Assembly (NCBI GenBank): GCA_032716605.1 | Contig: CM064573.1 | Location: 8,544,440 to 8,608,439, forward strand | From: Paralithodes platypus | Taxonomy: Eukaryota; Arthropoda; Malacostraca; Decapoda; Lithodidae | Direction: 5' to 3' | DNA length: 64,000 nucleotides | Shown: positions 1 to 12,249 of the stretch, piece after piece | Layout: each line of letters starts with the position of its first letter | How positions within the stretch are numbered: the stretch's first letter is position 1 | The notes under the pieces: model-generated | The model's input: the letters and a program-made list of their open reading frames with translations, nothing else | Databases searched by the model: none | What the model was told of the DNA's origin: nothing | Position numbers and translations under genes: made by a program

Positions 1-14
1 TCCTGCCACTCCAT

Positions 15-650
15 ATGACTTATGTTGGAATAGCAGCATCCAGTACAATACAGAGCATTGCTGGTGATATATGGCATGATCATGATATAAAGTTGTTCTA
101 TAACCAGTGCAGATTTTTTCTAATTGAGTGTATACGCCAGATACGGTCCAGATTTGATAGTATTGGTCATTTTGACTTTCTCGCATGCTTATCCCCTGAA
201 GTAGCTAAAAATCGGAGCTTTCCCGCGTTGGCACCTGTTTTGAAGAGGCTACCTTATATGAAAGATGTTGATGTTCAACAGGCTGATCTAGAATGGAGAC
301 CAGTATCATTATGTTCTTTTGTCTCACAGACTATGGATGTGGGGACATTATGGCAGTCCATTTTTAATGCTAAAAGTGCAGTAGGTTGTCCCCTATATCC
401 TCAATTATCTAAGATTGTATCAATCATTTTTCATTTCCCTATTCCAATGCAGCAGTAGAAAGGATTTTTAGCCAGCTGAAGCTTATTAAAAACGAACACC
501 GGGCTGCCCTCAAAGACAAGCTTATTGGCCCTTATGTCCACAGAGCTTACTTTCCAGAGGAAAGGAAGGAATCAAGCTGCAGCTTTAGATCCTCCAAAAT
601 CAATGATCAGACTTCATGCTAGAATGACAGCCAATGCAGATGATACTCAA
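15..650 (+). pseudogene. hAT-family transposase, C-terminal fragment
   Basis: This is the C-terminal part of an hAT superfamily DNA transposase; the upstream part lies outside the window or is lost. An open frame runs from 15 to 458. At about 445 the reading shifts by one base into a second frame, which continues to a stop near 618. The second frame holds the recognisable signature of the hAT dimerisation domain: NAAVERIFSQLKLIKNEHR, followed by a leucine and lysine-rich stretch. In hAT proteins this block mediates dimerisation. The preceding segment has the hydrophobic spacing expected of the region before it. The frameshift makes it a pseudogene. I see no zinc-finger BED domain, catalytic core or terminal inverted repeat in the window. 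A domesticated hAT gene is possible in principle, but the frame break argues against it. Confidence 0.7.
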
Positions 651-889
651 GTAACTAGATTAAGACAGGAGTTTCTAAGGGATATGGCACAGGGAAGATA
701 ACAACCAAGCCAAAGTAATTCATGAGCTTATTTTTTATAACCGGTATGACGTCATATGTATATACTGTATAGTAATAATTGTATTTTCAAACTATATTAC
801 TTACTTACTTATTTGTTACTTGGTGTGGAGTTTCTCAGCCGCGCTCCGTCACTAGATGTGACGCTCGTCGCAGCTTCCCTTTAAACCAT

Positions 890-3791
890 CTAGCACTTGT
901 AGTCTTGTCTCACAGTGCCATCTTCTAAGTCATAACACTCCCTGAACAAATGTGTTTTAAGTGACTTTTTAAAGGCCTTTATGTTCGCACACCTTTTCAC
1001 ATTTACTGGTAGATTATTATAAAGTCTCGGTGCACTCTTTTCGAAGGCCCTAAATCCAAATTCATGATTGCACCGTGGCTCATTCAATTGATGCAGCACG
1101 TTGCCATGTCTCAGCATCATATCAGTGCCAACATTGAAGTCTTCCAATAAGTCTCGCACATATTCCGGCTTTCCAAAGTTCAAAGTTTGATACACTATAA
1201 CACACAGTTTGAATATGATCCTCGCTTTCACCGGCAGCCAATGCAGGTCAATTAATGCTGGCGTTATACTCGCACGGAATGGTAAACTCTGTATTAATCT
1301 TGCTGCTCTATTCATTATAAGTTGTAGCAAGTAATTTGGTAGTCGATAATATAGAGAATTACAATAGTCTAATTTACTAATCACATGATTGTGGATCAAC
1401 ATTTTGGTTGTATTAATATCCAGATATTTTCTCACAAAAGCAATATTCCTCAGATGATAGGCAGAGATTCGCACTGCTTGATTAATCTGGTTTTTAAATG
1501 ACAGTTCACTATCAACCAAGACTCCCAAATCCTTCACCACACTACTCACAGTCATCACACTATCATTGATATTGAGGCTTTGCACGCCCAGTCTCTCAAG
1601 GTTCACCCGTCTGCCTACTAATAGGCATTCAGTTTTATTTTCAGTTGCTTTGACTCCATCCACTTCCCAATGTCTTTTAGTAAACCACTAATCTTCTCCT
1701 CAACATTCACCACGTCACTTAGTGCCAGATAGAATTGGGTGTCATCCGCAAACAGCTTGAATTTCACTCCATGTTTCATTAATATGCTAGATAGTGCAAT
1801 TGCATATATTATACAGAATAGAATTGGTCCAAGAACACTCCCCTGAGGGACACCCCTCTCTAGATGCTTCATCTCTGAGAATGTATTACTTATTTGCACA
1901 CAATAAGTTCTGTTAGTAAGGTAACTTTAAAGGTATTCCAGCACATTACCATCAATACCAATAGCTTTACAGTCTTCTATTAGTAAGCTATGCACCACTG
2001 TATCGAACGCAGCACTCAAGTCCAACAAAATTAAGATTCCACACTTCGCATTGTCCATTTGCACGAGTAAATTATTAATCACAGAGCACATCGTGGTTTC
2101 CGTAGAGTAAAGTCTTCTATATGCGGACTGGTTGTCTGGGAGAGTCTTCACTAAACTCAAGTGATCCCATAACTGACCCAGAATTACATTTTCAGTAATT
2201 TTTGATAGAAATGTTAAATTGGAAACAGGCCTAAAAGAGCTCAAGCATTGAGAATCAAGGCTCCCTTTAATAATAGACTTCACAATCGCATTCTTTTCAG
2301 ACGATGGAAATACATTATTTGCAATGCTACAGTTTATTATGTCAACATATATGTCCAGAAAACTGTTACATTTTTTACTGTGCACTATTTCACGTATCGG
2401 TATAGGATCATTACTACAATGGGTAAGTTTTGCTTTCGTAACTATGGATTTAACTGTATTCAGATCCGTCATAGTGAATTATGTTAACTTAGTCACAGTA
2501 GGCTCAGCTACAACAACGTCTTGAGTCTCGACTACTCCAAAATTTCCAACAATGGCATTAATTTTATCACAAAAAAGTCAGAAAAATCATTCGCCAATGT
2601 CATATCCGGAATCCCTTCTGGTAACTTATTTTTCTTCTTGTTTCCCGTCAAGTTGTCAAGTACCACATACAGCTTATTCATGTCAGATCCAGCTTCTTTT
2701 GCTTTATTCATATAGTATTCACGTTTTCTAAGCACAATGAGCCTGTTTTCTATATTCCGAGCTCTTTTATAGTTATCTCTTGCCTCTTCGGTTCGTAGAC
2801 GTCTCCATAGCCTCTCATATTTCTTCTTGGCCTTTTTTGCTCTTTGAATATCAGCATTAAACCAAGGCGCACTATCAACTATTACTATTTCCTTTTCAAT
2901 AATGGGGCACATATCTTCGTATTTTTCTCTAGCAATGCTGTTATACAGATTAGTGAAACATGACGTACAGTCATCTATTAATTCACCGTGAGCACAGTGT
3001 TCTCTTTTCTTAATTAGTATTTCATTCGCAACAGTCGATATTAGTAGTTGTGGCTCAAATTTTCTTTTTGACCTACACTTTATTGTCTTAGATTGTCTAG
3101 GTTTACTTACAAACGGCATGTTAATAGTAACTAGTTTATGGACCGGCGAAATACAACACTCATCTTCAACATACAGCTCATTTATCATATCGCTTTCTCT
3201 ATTCGTAAAAACCAAGTCTAATGCATGACCACCTCTTGAAGTTGCAGTATGCACTTTATTTATCAAGTGGAAAGACTCCATCAATTCTATAAAGATAGTA
3301 GCATAGTAATCATTCGGAACATCCACCCACAGATTAAAGTCACCAAAGACGAATGTATTCGTACTAACCATATCAATTGTTTCCAAGTATAATCTAACAT
3401 CATCAATAAATGTACTGGCACTTAAATTTGGGGGTCTATAAACAACAATAAAAGTACATTTCCAGCCTCCAATCTCACAGCCCACCTGTATATGTTCAAA
3501 ACTACCGAACCTTGCAGATTTACATATTTTCGTCTTCTTAAACGTGTTTGTAAGACAAATTCCCACACCACCACCTCCCTTCCCTTTTCGTGGATTGTGC
3601 AAGAAGGTATGCGTTAAAGGAGTCATTTCAAGTATTTTAGCAGTATCGTATTCACTCAGCCATGTTTCAGTTACCGCTAGTACATCATATTTTGCCTCAT
3701 TAATTAAGTCTCGAATTTCATAGGTTTTATTTCCCACTGATTGAATGTTTATCAGTCCCCCCTTTATCTTTATTAAAGCACTAGATTCCAT
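890..3791 (-). pseudogene. LINE A ORF2, endonuclease-reverse transcriptase
   Basis: The pol protein of LINE A. The first open part (3791 to 2532, 419 codons) is the AP-like endonuclease, with VTETWL, VYRPPN and VFGDFN motifs and a C-terminal SPVHKLV block where SDHxxV is usual. A frameshift near 2530-2570 leads to the RT fingers and palm (2472 to 1927), with LLDLSAAFDTVVH. A single in-frame TAA at 1927-1929 precedes the part holding GVPQGSVLGP and the catalytic FADDTQ (1899 to 1618). A second frameshift around 1640 leads to the thumb and C-terminal region ending at 890. The protein would nick target DNA and prime reverse transcription there. It is inactive as it stands. Confidence 0.85.
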
Positions 3792-4716
3792 GATCAGTTA
3801 GGTCTCTCACCTTGACTATCTCACTCGAAAAGACCGGGCACCGGGTATCTGATGATGAATGATACACGTCTTGTTTCCCGTATCTCATACAATTTATGCA
3901 CTTTCTCACAGTCACCTTACAATCCTTCGACCTATGTGTTCCAGCACATTTAAAACAAACAGGCACATCACTGTTTAGTTTAGCAGCACACTTATTTTCT
4001 GCATGCCCAAATCTCTGGCAATAGAAACAAGCCAATGCATGGTACCTGTCTCTTATATTATATATTCCCCATTGAAGTTGCACCTTGTCTTTATATTTGT
4101 AGAGAGCCGCACGGACTTCAGGCTCACATTTCAGGATATAATGGACTGTACCTCAAGCAGCTGGTTTATCAAAAATCATGGCAATCTTTCCTTTAATATC
4201 ATCAATCGAATCCAGAAAATCATTCCTTGCAATTAATGTATCAATTATCTCACTCTTGGACTCTTCAGGATGAACATTGCAAATCATCACTTTTGGTTTT
4301 AATTTTGTCACACTCCTTGTAGTAACAGCCGGCACCTCTACAAACTTTTTAACTGCATCATTCAGCATATCCACAGTGCCAAAATTCATCACCATGTTCC
4401 CTTTAGGGGTAAACTTCGTATCCTGAATTTGAATCCCCTCTAGCGCCTGAGAAATTTCTCCTCTCTTGTCAGTTGCCTTTTCATTCTCATCCGTCGCCTT
4501 CAGAACGAGTAGATTCTTCTTTTCTTTCTTCTTTCTTCTCCCCGCCACCACATCCGACCACCCAGGCGAGTCAGAAACCGCTGACGTTTGCGCGGGGTCA
4601 GCGCTTATAGCATCAACAACATTTCCCATACCACTAGTGACTCCTTGCATCTCCATCTTCACTACTTTCAATTGAGTTGAAAGTTCTTGAGTTATACCGT
4701 CTAGTCCTTGGGTCAT
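3781..4716 (-). pseudogene. LINE A ORF1, gag-like zinc-knuckle protein
   Basis: The RNA-binding ORF1 protein of LINE A. It reads from the ATG at 4716 to the TAG at 3781. One in-frame TGA at 4153-4155 interrupts it; the frame is unchanged on both sides, so this is a single nonsense mutation. The N-terminal half has a short amphipathic stretch, then a basic patch around KKKEKK. The C-terminal part holds two zinc knuckles, CFYCQRFGHAENKC and CFKCAGTHRSKDC, and a third partial CINC. Such proteins coat LINE RNA in the ribonucleoprotein. Its stop codon overlaps the start of ORF2: ATGGAATCTAG contains both the ORF2 ATG and the ORF1 TAG. That arrangement suggests coupled or re-initiated translation of ORF2. 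Confidence 0.8.
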
Positions 4717-4984
4717 CTTATAATTTAATACACTCCTGATGTTTTTTATTACATGGTAATATTTTTATTTTCCAATAACCTTACATAGTAATAAATATAT
4801 TATCCATCAAATCTTCCCATGCCATTGGTATAATCTGTCAAAAGAAAATGTTCAATGGGAACAGTACCTTAATGTAGTATCTATATAATGTTAACCAATA
4901 TAATGTTAATCTAGCTTACAGTATTTCCCTGTATTTTACTTTTTACTTCACCAATTAGCTTAATGTCTTTAATAAAACAATTAT

Positions 4985-7480
4985 ACACAACTCAGTGTCC
5001 TCAACTTAAATGCTTCTTCTGAAATCACTGTGTTGGGTGACTTTAATGTCCATAATGTTGAATGGCTCTCTCATTCAGCCAGGACTGATGATGCTCGTCT
5101 TGAATGTGAGCTATTTGCAGACTCATTTAATCTCACTCAACTAGTCAACCAACCCACCCGTGTACCAGATAATCCTAATCATAATTCCCACCTACTGGAC
5201 TTATTTTTAACAACCAATTCAGAAAATTATGATGTTACAGTGAGGTCCCCGCTTGGATCTTCTGATCACTGTCTGATACAGGCCACCTGTCTATCACCTA
5301 CCACACCTTCCCACTCTGAACCTGTTTTGGTGACTAAATGGCATTACGATAGGGCAGACTGGGAGGGTCTTCAAGGTTTCTTTATTGATATTCCCTGGAC
5401 CTCTTTTTTTTCTAATGATGCACACTCCACCTTGAGCCACATACAAGATTTTGTAAAAATTGGAATGGAAACTTTTATTCCTCATCAAAAGTACATTAAA
5501 AGATCTAATTCACCTAAATGGTTTGACCATAATTGTGCTAGAGTAACTGAACAAAAAGCAATAGCCTACAATGCATACACAAGATCAAAAACACATGAGG
5601 CCTTTAATTACTTTAGAAACATCAGAAATCATGCCAAAACTGTATTAAACCTAACTAAATCAAACTTTCTCCACAAGCAGGCAAATAAACTTCTAAATAC
5701 TCCAAATGATAACAACATATTTTGGTCTACTCTTAACTCATTCAAATCCAACTTCACAACTGCTTCATCCATTCCACCATTAAAATCTCCGACTGGCAAT
5801 CTTGTAAGTGACCCACTAGGTAAAGCTAACCTTCTTGCGGATATTTTCTCCACCAACTCAACCTTAGTTGAAATAAATCAAGATGTCCCTGTACTTAATT
5901 TTAATTCGCCTGAAATTCCCTCACTTAAGATCCACACCAGACATGTCAAAACTATTTTGCAGAATCTCTCAGTAGATAAAGCTCCTGGTCCAGATGAAAT
6001 TCCTCCAATAGTACTTAAGAATTGCTCCTTGGTGCTCGCTCCTGTATTGGCAAAAAATTTCCGTCTATGTACTCATGCCTCATGCTTCCCAGTACCCTGG
6101 AAAGAAGCAAACATCCATCCAGTTCCTAAAAAAGGTGCCTCTTCAGATCCATCAAACTACAGACCAATAGCTATAACTTCCACTCTTGGTAAAGTCTTTG
6201 AAATTATATTATATAATCACATAATTAAGCATCTTGAGAATAATAAATTAATCAGTGATAGGCAATATGGTTTTAGACGATGTCGATCAACTGCAGACAT
6301 TCTTTGCCTTCTTACGCATCAAATCAACCAAGCTACAGACCAACATGGTGAAACACATACAATAGCACTGGATATATCAAAGGCATTTGATAGAGTCTGG
6401 CATCAATCCTTATTGTCGAAGATGTCACACTACGGCCTTGCATCATTAGTTCCACTAATTTCTTCAATCTTCATAACAGAAAAATACGTGTAATGGTAGA
6501 TGGCCTTTATTCTCAATTTCACTCAATAAATGCTGGTGTTCCCCAGGGATCAGTTTTGGCCCCAACTCTGTTCCTCATTCATATCAATGATCTCATATCT
6601 ACCACCCATAATCCAATACATTCCTACGCAGATGACTCCACACTCCACAGTTCCTTCACATTTACCAATTCTATCACCCAACCCGATCTTATAAATTCAA
6701 AAATAAGCACTGCAATTTCTCTGAACCAGGACCTTTCTAGAATTGAAGAAGGGGGACAAAAGAATCTAGTTTCCTTTAATGCGCAGAAAACCAAGTACAT
6801 TCAATTTTCTAACCGACAGAATCTCACTGACTCCCATATATTTTTTAATGATGTAAATATTCCCACTTCCCCTAGTATTGACATTCTCGGTGTAACATTA
6901 ACTACTAACTTGAGCTGGACACATTATGTTATAAGCATTGCTAAGAATGCCTCTAAAAAACTGAGACTCCTGTACAGAGTTCGAGAATTCTTCACTGACG
7001 AGCAGTTGGCCGTAATATATAAAAGTCATGTGCGTTCTCAGATGGATTACTGTTCACCTCTGTGGAGTGGAAGTGGAGTGGTTGCATTGAGGCAGTTGGA
7101 CAAAATTCAAAATAAAGCTATTAAATTAATCAATAACCCTGCAATCACACAGGACCTTCCTACATTATCCATACGAAGAAACGTTGCATCCCTTGCATTA
7201 TTCTACAGATATTTTCACAGCAATTGTTCCGAGGAACTTGCTTCAATTGTGCCGCCTCTCCACATCTTTCCCCGTAGAACTGGGGCAGCTGAGAGCGTCC
7301 ATGAATTTACACTTTCTCCTCCACAATGCAGAACTTCTGCTTATCAAAATTAATTTATCCCTAGAACTACTACTCTTTGGAATTCACTTCCCTCGAATTG
7401 CTTTCCACAAACTTACAATCTACAAATGTTTAAATCCAGTTGTTACAAACATTTTATGAATGGAGGATGCCTTTAGGCAC
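4985..7480 (+). mobile_element. LINE B copy 1, 5'-truncated non-LTR retrotransposon
   Basis: A 5'-truncated LINE on the plus strand. It begins inside the endonuclease domain, just upstream of a GDFN motif at about 5033. It ends shortly after 7473 in CA-rich simple sequence. A second copy of the same family lies at 47480-49840 on the other strand. The translated C-terminal regions of the two copies match clearly (Y-R-Y-F/Y-H/N in the same context, LWNSLP near the end). Similar proteins are, from memory, abundant in decapod genomes. Its placement within the I/Jockey group is inferred. Confidence 0.8.
4991..7473 (+). pseudogene. LINE B copy 1 ORF2 fragment, endonuclease-reverse transcriptase
   Basis: The remaining ORF2 of LINE B copy 1. 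The first part, open through 6493, carries the end of the endonuclease (LGDFNVHN, then GSSDHCLI) and the RT fingers and palm, with VPKKGASSDPSNYRPIA and ALDISKAFDRVWH. A frameshift at about 6490 leads to the next frame, with AGVPQGSVLAP and the catalytic SYADDSTLH. The C-terminal part continues to 7353, where an in-frame TAA stops it. Homology in the same frame continues to about 7473 (TTTLWNSLPSN). Missing the start of the endonuclease, frameshifted and with a stop, it cannot make an active protein. Confidence 0.85.
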
Positions 7481-7550
7481 ATGGACCTTTTTGTTTTATC
7501 TGTGTTTTTCCTTCCTCCGTTCATTGTCTCTTTAAAAAAAACAAAAACAA

Positions 7551-7690
7551 AAAACACACACACACACACACCAACAAACAACACACACATACACACACAA
7601 AACCGCAGTAAAAGCTTCAACTCCTCCACTCTCTGTTACACACACCCACCAACACACACATACATGTACACATACACACACACAGAACCT
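7551..7690 (+). repeat. (CA)n-rich simple sequence
   Basis: CA-dinucleotide-rich tract with interruptions, immediately after LINE B copy 1. It may have grown from the tail of that element. The stretch from 7691 to about 7880 is AT-rich and holds nothing recognisable. Confidence 0.9.
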
Positions 7691-7879
7691 TCGCTCACCA
7701 TAATTTTATAGAAAATAGTAAAAGCAGTCTTGATTATTTGCGTCCAGGATGCCAAATTTCTGCCTTTAAAGGAAAATAGTCGTTTTGTGCTGGCCTCCCT
7801 CATGCCTATAGATGGAGTTCTAGGGAAAACAAAAACAATAAAATTATAAAATAAATAAATATATAAGCAAATTAATACG

Positions 7880-10662
7880 TGTGAGTGTTTGTCTGTAAGT
7901 AACAAATGGAAGGAATGTGTAAGAGAGTATGGGTCTGTGGGTTCAAGGTTTGTGTGGGTGAGAATGAAAGTAGAAATACAAACGTGGGTGATAGTGTGTG
8001 TGTATGCCCCGACAGAGGATAAACTTGAAAGAGAGAAAGAGGAGTTCTGGATGAATGTGGAGGCGTGCCTGGATAAGTTTGACAAGAACGAAAGAATATT
8101 TCTGATTGGGGATATGAACGGTAAGGTGGGTGATAGGAAAGTTGAGGGAGTGGTGGGAGGGTGGGGGCTACCATCAGAGATGAATACAAATGGTAGTGCA
8201 CTTGTGGACGTATGTGTGGGGAGGAGGCTGTGGATAGCCAACACCTTCTTCCGACACAGCATGATCCACAGGTACAGGTACACATGGAAACGGGTTTGGA
8301 CGATGAAGGATAAGACAGTGGTAGAACGAAAGTCATTGATTGATTATGTATGTGTGGATGAACGAATGAAGAAATCTGTGATGGATGCTAGGGTGTATAG
8401 GGGTATTGGAAGGGGTGTGTCTGATCATTATGTAATAGTAGCTAAGGTTAGGATACAAAAGAAGTGGGTGAGGAGAGCTGGAGGGAGGCGAGAGGAAGGT
8501 GGAATGGTGAGGAGAGTGGAGAGGTTACAGGAGGAGGAAATCAGGAAGAGTACAGGAGAGCAGTAGAAAGACGACTAGGTGGGTTCGACCTGGAAGTTAT
8601 GGAGGAAGTGGAGGAGATGAGCAAGGTGTTTAATGAAGAGATCTGTACAGCATGTGAGGAGGTGTGTGGAGTGAGGAAAAGAGGGAGGGGAGTGAAAGGT
8701 ACAGCATGGTGGATAGAAGAGGTGAAAATAGCTGTGGAAAAAAAGAAGAAAGCATATACAGAGTGGTTGGGTAGTAGAGGGAATGAAGATTTCGAGAGAC
8801 AGAAACGAGCGAGGTACGTGGAGAGAAAGAGGGTGGTGAAGAGAGTAGTGAAGGAAAGTAAGAGAAGAGTATATGAGGAATTTGGAAGGAATCTGTGTGT
8901 AAAATGGAGGGAGAGTAAGAAACTGTTCTGGAAAGAAGTCAAGAAAGTTAGGGAAGGTAGCAAGGGAAACAATAAGGGTGTGAAAGATAAGAATGGGAGA
9001 ATGCTAGCCGAGAAGCAAGAGAGAGTCGAAAGATGGAGGGAGTACTTCAATGAGTTGCTAAATGTAAGGAAAGAAGTGCCAGCAAACATAGTTGGATATG
9101 GTATGGGAGGGAGAAGAAGAGAAGTAGTGGAGGAAGAGGTGGGGATCAGGAGGTCAGAAGTGTGGGAAGCCATGAAAAGAGTGAAGTTGGGGAAAGCACC
9201 AGTAACAGATGGATTGTGTGGAGAAATATTGAGGTATGGTGGTGAGATAGTGATCGAATGGGTATGGAAAATGTGCAAACTAGCATGGGAGAAGGGGAGT
9301 GCACCCGATGACTGGAAGACTGGCATAAAGTCTCCCTAAATAAGGGCAAAGGGGAAAGAGGAGTGTGTGGAAACCACTGAGGAATATGTCTTCTAAGCGT
9401 AGTAGGGAAGGTATACAAAAGGGTAGTGATTGAGAGAGTGAGAATGAGAACGGAGAAATTGATAGGCGACGAGCAGGGAGGTTTTAGGAAGGGAAGAGGA
9501 TGTGTAGATCAGATTTTTACCCTGAATTGTTTTGTGGAGATATATCTGGAGAAGAAACATAAGGTGTATGTTGCCTTTATGGACTTGGAGAAGGCCTATG
9601 ACAGAGTGGATAGAGATGGTTTGTGGAATGTACTTAGAGTATACGGAGTAGATGGCAAGTTGCTGAAAGCAGTGAAGAGCATGTATGAGGGTGCAAAGGC
9701 GGTAGTACGTTTGGAGAGTGAGCAAAGCGAGTTCTTTGAGCTGAATGTTGGTTTGAAACAGGGGTGTGTGATGTCCCCGTGGTTGTTTCCTGTATATATG
9801 GATGGAGTCATGAAAGAAATACTATCAAGAGCAGTGCATGTTGGTGTATCGCTGAAAAGGGAGGGAAATGAGTGGAAGCTACCTATACTGCTGTTTGCGG
9901 ATGATACAGTTCTGATAAGTGATAGTGAATGGGAGTTGCAGGGTCTGGTAAATGAGTTTGGAACAAGAGCAAGGTTATGGTCTTCGAAAGGGGTGAAGTC
10001 ATAGAGTGTGAGGTGAAGCTGAACGGTCAGGCTATGGAGATCGTCAACTCTTTTAAATATCTGGGCAGTGTGTTGAGTAAAGATGGGACTATGGATGAAA
10101 AAGTGCGGGAGAGGGTACAATAGGAGAAGAGGGTTGTAGGAATGCTGAAAGCAGTAACAAGAAATAGGGTGGTCAGTATGGAAGTGAAAAAGTCCTTGCA
10201 TGACAGTTCGGTAAACCCGACACTGACTTACGGAAGCGAAGCATGGACGTTTGAGAAGAGACTCAGATCAAGAGTGAGAGCAGTGGAAATGAATTACTTA
10301 AGAAGTGCGTGCGGAGTTACATGGAGGGATAGACAGACTAATAAAGAAATAAGAAGGAGGTGTGGTGTGGAGGTAGATGTGCTGGAAAGTGTGAAAAGGA
10401 ACAACTTGAGATGGTTCGGCCATATGGAACCTATGGAAAGCGAGAGAATGACTAAGAGGGTGTACAAGAGCGAGGTGGAGGGACAGAGAGGGAGAGGTAG
10501 ACTGAAGGAGAGGTGGAAGGACGGAGTGAGGAAGTATATGAACGAGGGCGGTGCTGTTTGGGGGGAGGGGCGTCGACTGACTGGGGACAGAGGTGCATGG
10601 GGGCGGTTCGTTCGTGGCCACCCCTTCGGGGATCACGGTGTCAGGCAATAGATAGATAGATA
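7880..10662 (+). mobile_element. LINE C: 5'-truncated RTE-like non-LTR retrotransposon
   Basis: A second kind of LINE with G-rich, arginine and glutamate-heavy coding sequence. It starts within the endonuclease domain and ends in a short (GATA)n tail at about 10640-10662. Short tandem 3' tails are usual for RTE-type elements. The single-ORF organisation and the motifs VCVYAPTE, GDMNGKVGD and GCVMSPWLF place it close to the RTE group. I cannot define the exact 5' junction. Confidence 0.8.
7889..10651 (+). pseudogene. LINE C endonuclease-reverse transcriptase, broken
   Basis: The pol protein of LINE C in four pieces. Frame 7889-8566 holds the AP endonuclease (YAPTE, GDMNGKVGD, SLIDYVCVDE, VSDHYVIVAK). 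Frame 8464-9339 continues through the linker to the first RT motifs (KLGKAPVTDGLCGEILR). Frame 9426-10004 holds RT proper: EQGGFRKGRGCVDQ, FMDLEKAYDRVDR, GLKQGCVMSPWLF and the catalytic FADDTVLIS. After further breaks near 10000 and 10121, frame 10142-10651 gives the C-terminal region with YGSEAWTF, LRSACGVTWRDR and NLRWFGHM. At least three frame changes make it inactive. Long frames on the opposite strand here are antisense shadows of this coding sequence. Confidence 0.85.
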
Positions 10663-10899
10663 GAATATGCCCATTCTCCCTTAAACTGGACGCCAAATTT
10701 GCACCTTTACACACCACGCCAATTATGATGCAATGTGTGAACTTTGGTTATATTGACATACATTTAGTAACACTACAGTAACGACAACTATTCTGGGAGA
10801 TCCTCCATGATGCTACACGAATGATTAGTAGATTACACCCACAACATTTTAGGGCAGATTGTATATATTTATCTATTTATTATTACTCTTTTTCGGTTC

Positions 10900-11195
10900 C
10901 CTCCCTAGACCTTCATCAATCTTAATACAATTATTCCCTTCGAACTCCCCTTTGGGATAAATTTGTGCTTTTTTCGGTAGAAACATTTCCTGGTCGAAGG
11001 CCGATTCCTCCTAAATTACAGACTTGCTATCGCTCGCCAGAAAAACAATCAGCACTAAATGGCACGAACTGTCTTAATATTATTAAAAACAAAAATTGTG
11101 AATTGTCTTAAAATCACCAAGCTAATGGGGCGATCATCTTAATATCTCCAACTTAATTGGGCTAAAGATGAGGGTGAAATAGGTATCTCTCCCCC
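10900..11195. repeat. Diverged copy of long-TIR MITE family (see 17257-17560)
   Basis: The interior of this segment matches the middle of the 17257-17560 element: shared blocks read as 'ttacag-cttgctatcgctcgccag' and 'aaaatc-ccaagcta'. The right end carries the same 'gggctaaa-atgaggg' motif. The left inverted repeat is heavily decayed. 10663-10899 holds nothing recognisable. Confidence 0.5.
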
Positions 11196-11347
11196 CGAAA
11201 CCCCCCCCCAAAAAAACAACAACAACAACAACAATAACTAAAACAAAAACAAACTAAAATAAAATATAATGCAAACAAACAGAAGAACTAAAATATAACT
11301 GCCCTTAACAACAAGGCCATGTGTGTGTCATTAAACTATACATATGC

Positions 11348-11835
11348 TTAACCCTTATTTAGCGGCGAGCAACATAAGTCGAGTTAAATAAAGCTGGACT
11401 ATGTGGCGGCGCTCGACATAACTCGAGTGGCAATTTCAGCACGTAATGTGGCTGAGAGAGAGAGACAAGTGGTGGCAGGAGACTAGCGAGCGTATGACTG
11501 CTCCAGACCACCGCGGCGAACCTACTGACACAAATCTCAGCTCCCTCCTCCCTCTCTCACTCGCTACATACTCAATTATGTACTGAAAGTACCGAATTAC
11601 CTGCTTTTTGCACTCGCGTTGCACGGTTATTGCAAGAAAACTATCCATCATACAAGGATCGTTATGGTGTCATTCGAAAGCTCTGTTTATGCCCTTTCAG
11701 GGATAGGTACTTGTTTTACGTTCTGGGTCTTATTTAGGCATGAAAATGATCACGTAAACAGCCCTATTTTGGCTAAAAACACCCCGCTGTGCGGTACACA
11801 TAAATAAACCGCATAGGCCGCTCGTAAGGTGTTAA
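11348..11835 (+). mobile_element. piggyBac-type MITE, copy 1 (488 bp, TTAA-flanked)
   Basis: A non-autonomous DNA element bounded by TTAA on both sides. It begins TTAA-CCCTTATTTAGCGGC and ends CGCTCGTAAGGTG-TTAA, giving short imperfect terminal inverted repeats (CCCTTA-AGCGGC against CACCTTA-AGCGGC). Three near-identical copies lie at 13057, 44390 and 48444. A 62-codon frame inside recurs in the copies but only because the DNA itself is repeated. TTAA duplication is the hallmark of piggyBac elements; no transposase is encoded. Confidence 0.8.
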
Positions 11836-12183
11836 AGCATCGCCGGAGAGACGGAAGGTGTGGTGGGAGGGACTAAAGGTGCGGTCACACTATGAAGACT
11901 TAAGGTAATTACCGCGGCGACTCAAGGAGTGCCGATTGTCTTTGCCGATCATCCGTAACTTGACCAAGAGTAAATGTCTGCCTAAGGCAGGCTGGACGGC
12001 ATCGGCGTCCAGTAGCCGTATGACGGCTACTTGATGGGGCTACACGGAGACCTAGCATAGCAGACCGCCAGCGTCATGCGGCGCAACGAGGCAACAGGAC
12101 GGCAAAAGGAAGGCAACTTGACGGCCTTCATGTTACGCAGGTCCCCTACTCCCAAACGACGCTGGCCGACCCGAGCCACCAGG

Positions 12184-12217
12184 TATATAAACAGGTAGAG
12201 ACCCATCACCCTCAGCA
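12184..12217 (+). promoter_or_regulatory. Candidate Pol II core promoter, TATA box plus initiator
   Basis: TATATAAA at 12184-12191 is followed by an initiator-like CTCAGCA with its A at 12214, a spacing of 30 bases. It lies 36 bases before the ATG of the small open frame at 12250. TATA-to-start spacing of about 30 is the normal arthropod arrangement. Confidence 0.45.
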
Positions 12218-12249
12218 TTCAATTAGACTACAGCATACCTGTAGCCAAA

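Larger units (their letters stand above)
798..4760 (-). mobile_element. LINE A: two-ORF non-LTR retrotransposon, CR1/L2/Jockey group, near full length
   Basis: A non-LTR retrotransposon on the minus strand. It carries an ORF1 with CCHC zinc knuckles and an ORF2 with an AP-type endonuclease followed by reverse transcriptase. The 3' end is marked by a short tandem (GTAA)n tail, read on the plus strand as TTAC repeats at about 801-818. The RT block with FADDTQ and the LDLSAAFDTV motif resembles the L2/Daphne/Crack branch of the CR1 group. It is decayed by at least two in-frame stops and two frameshifts, so it is not active. The exact 5' end is uncertain, between ORF1 (4716) and about 4980. Confidence 0.85.

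Noticed and set aside
7636..8336. Minus-strand frames of 154 and 215 codons
   Set aside because: They are antisense to the LINE C endonuclease and pass through CA-rich simple sequence; composition is Ser/Thr/Pro/His-rich as expected of a shadow.
8541..9326. 261-codon minus-strand frame
   Set aside because: Antisense shadow of the purine-rich LINE C coding strand.
11619..11807. 62-codon frame repeated in MITE copies (also at 13085 minus and 48715)
   Set aside because: The repetition follows from DNA-level repetition of the MITE; copy 3 does not keep the full frame and there is no domain similarity.
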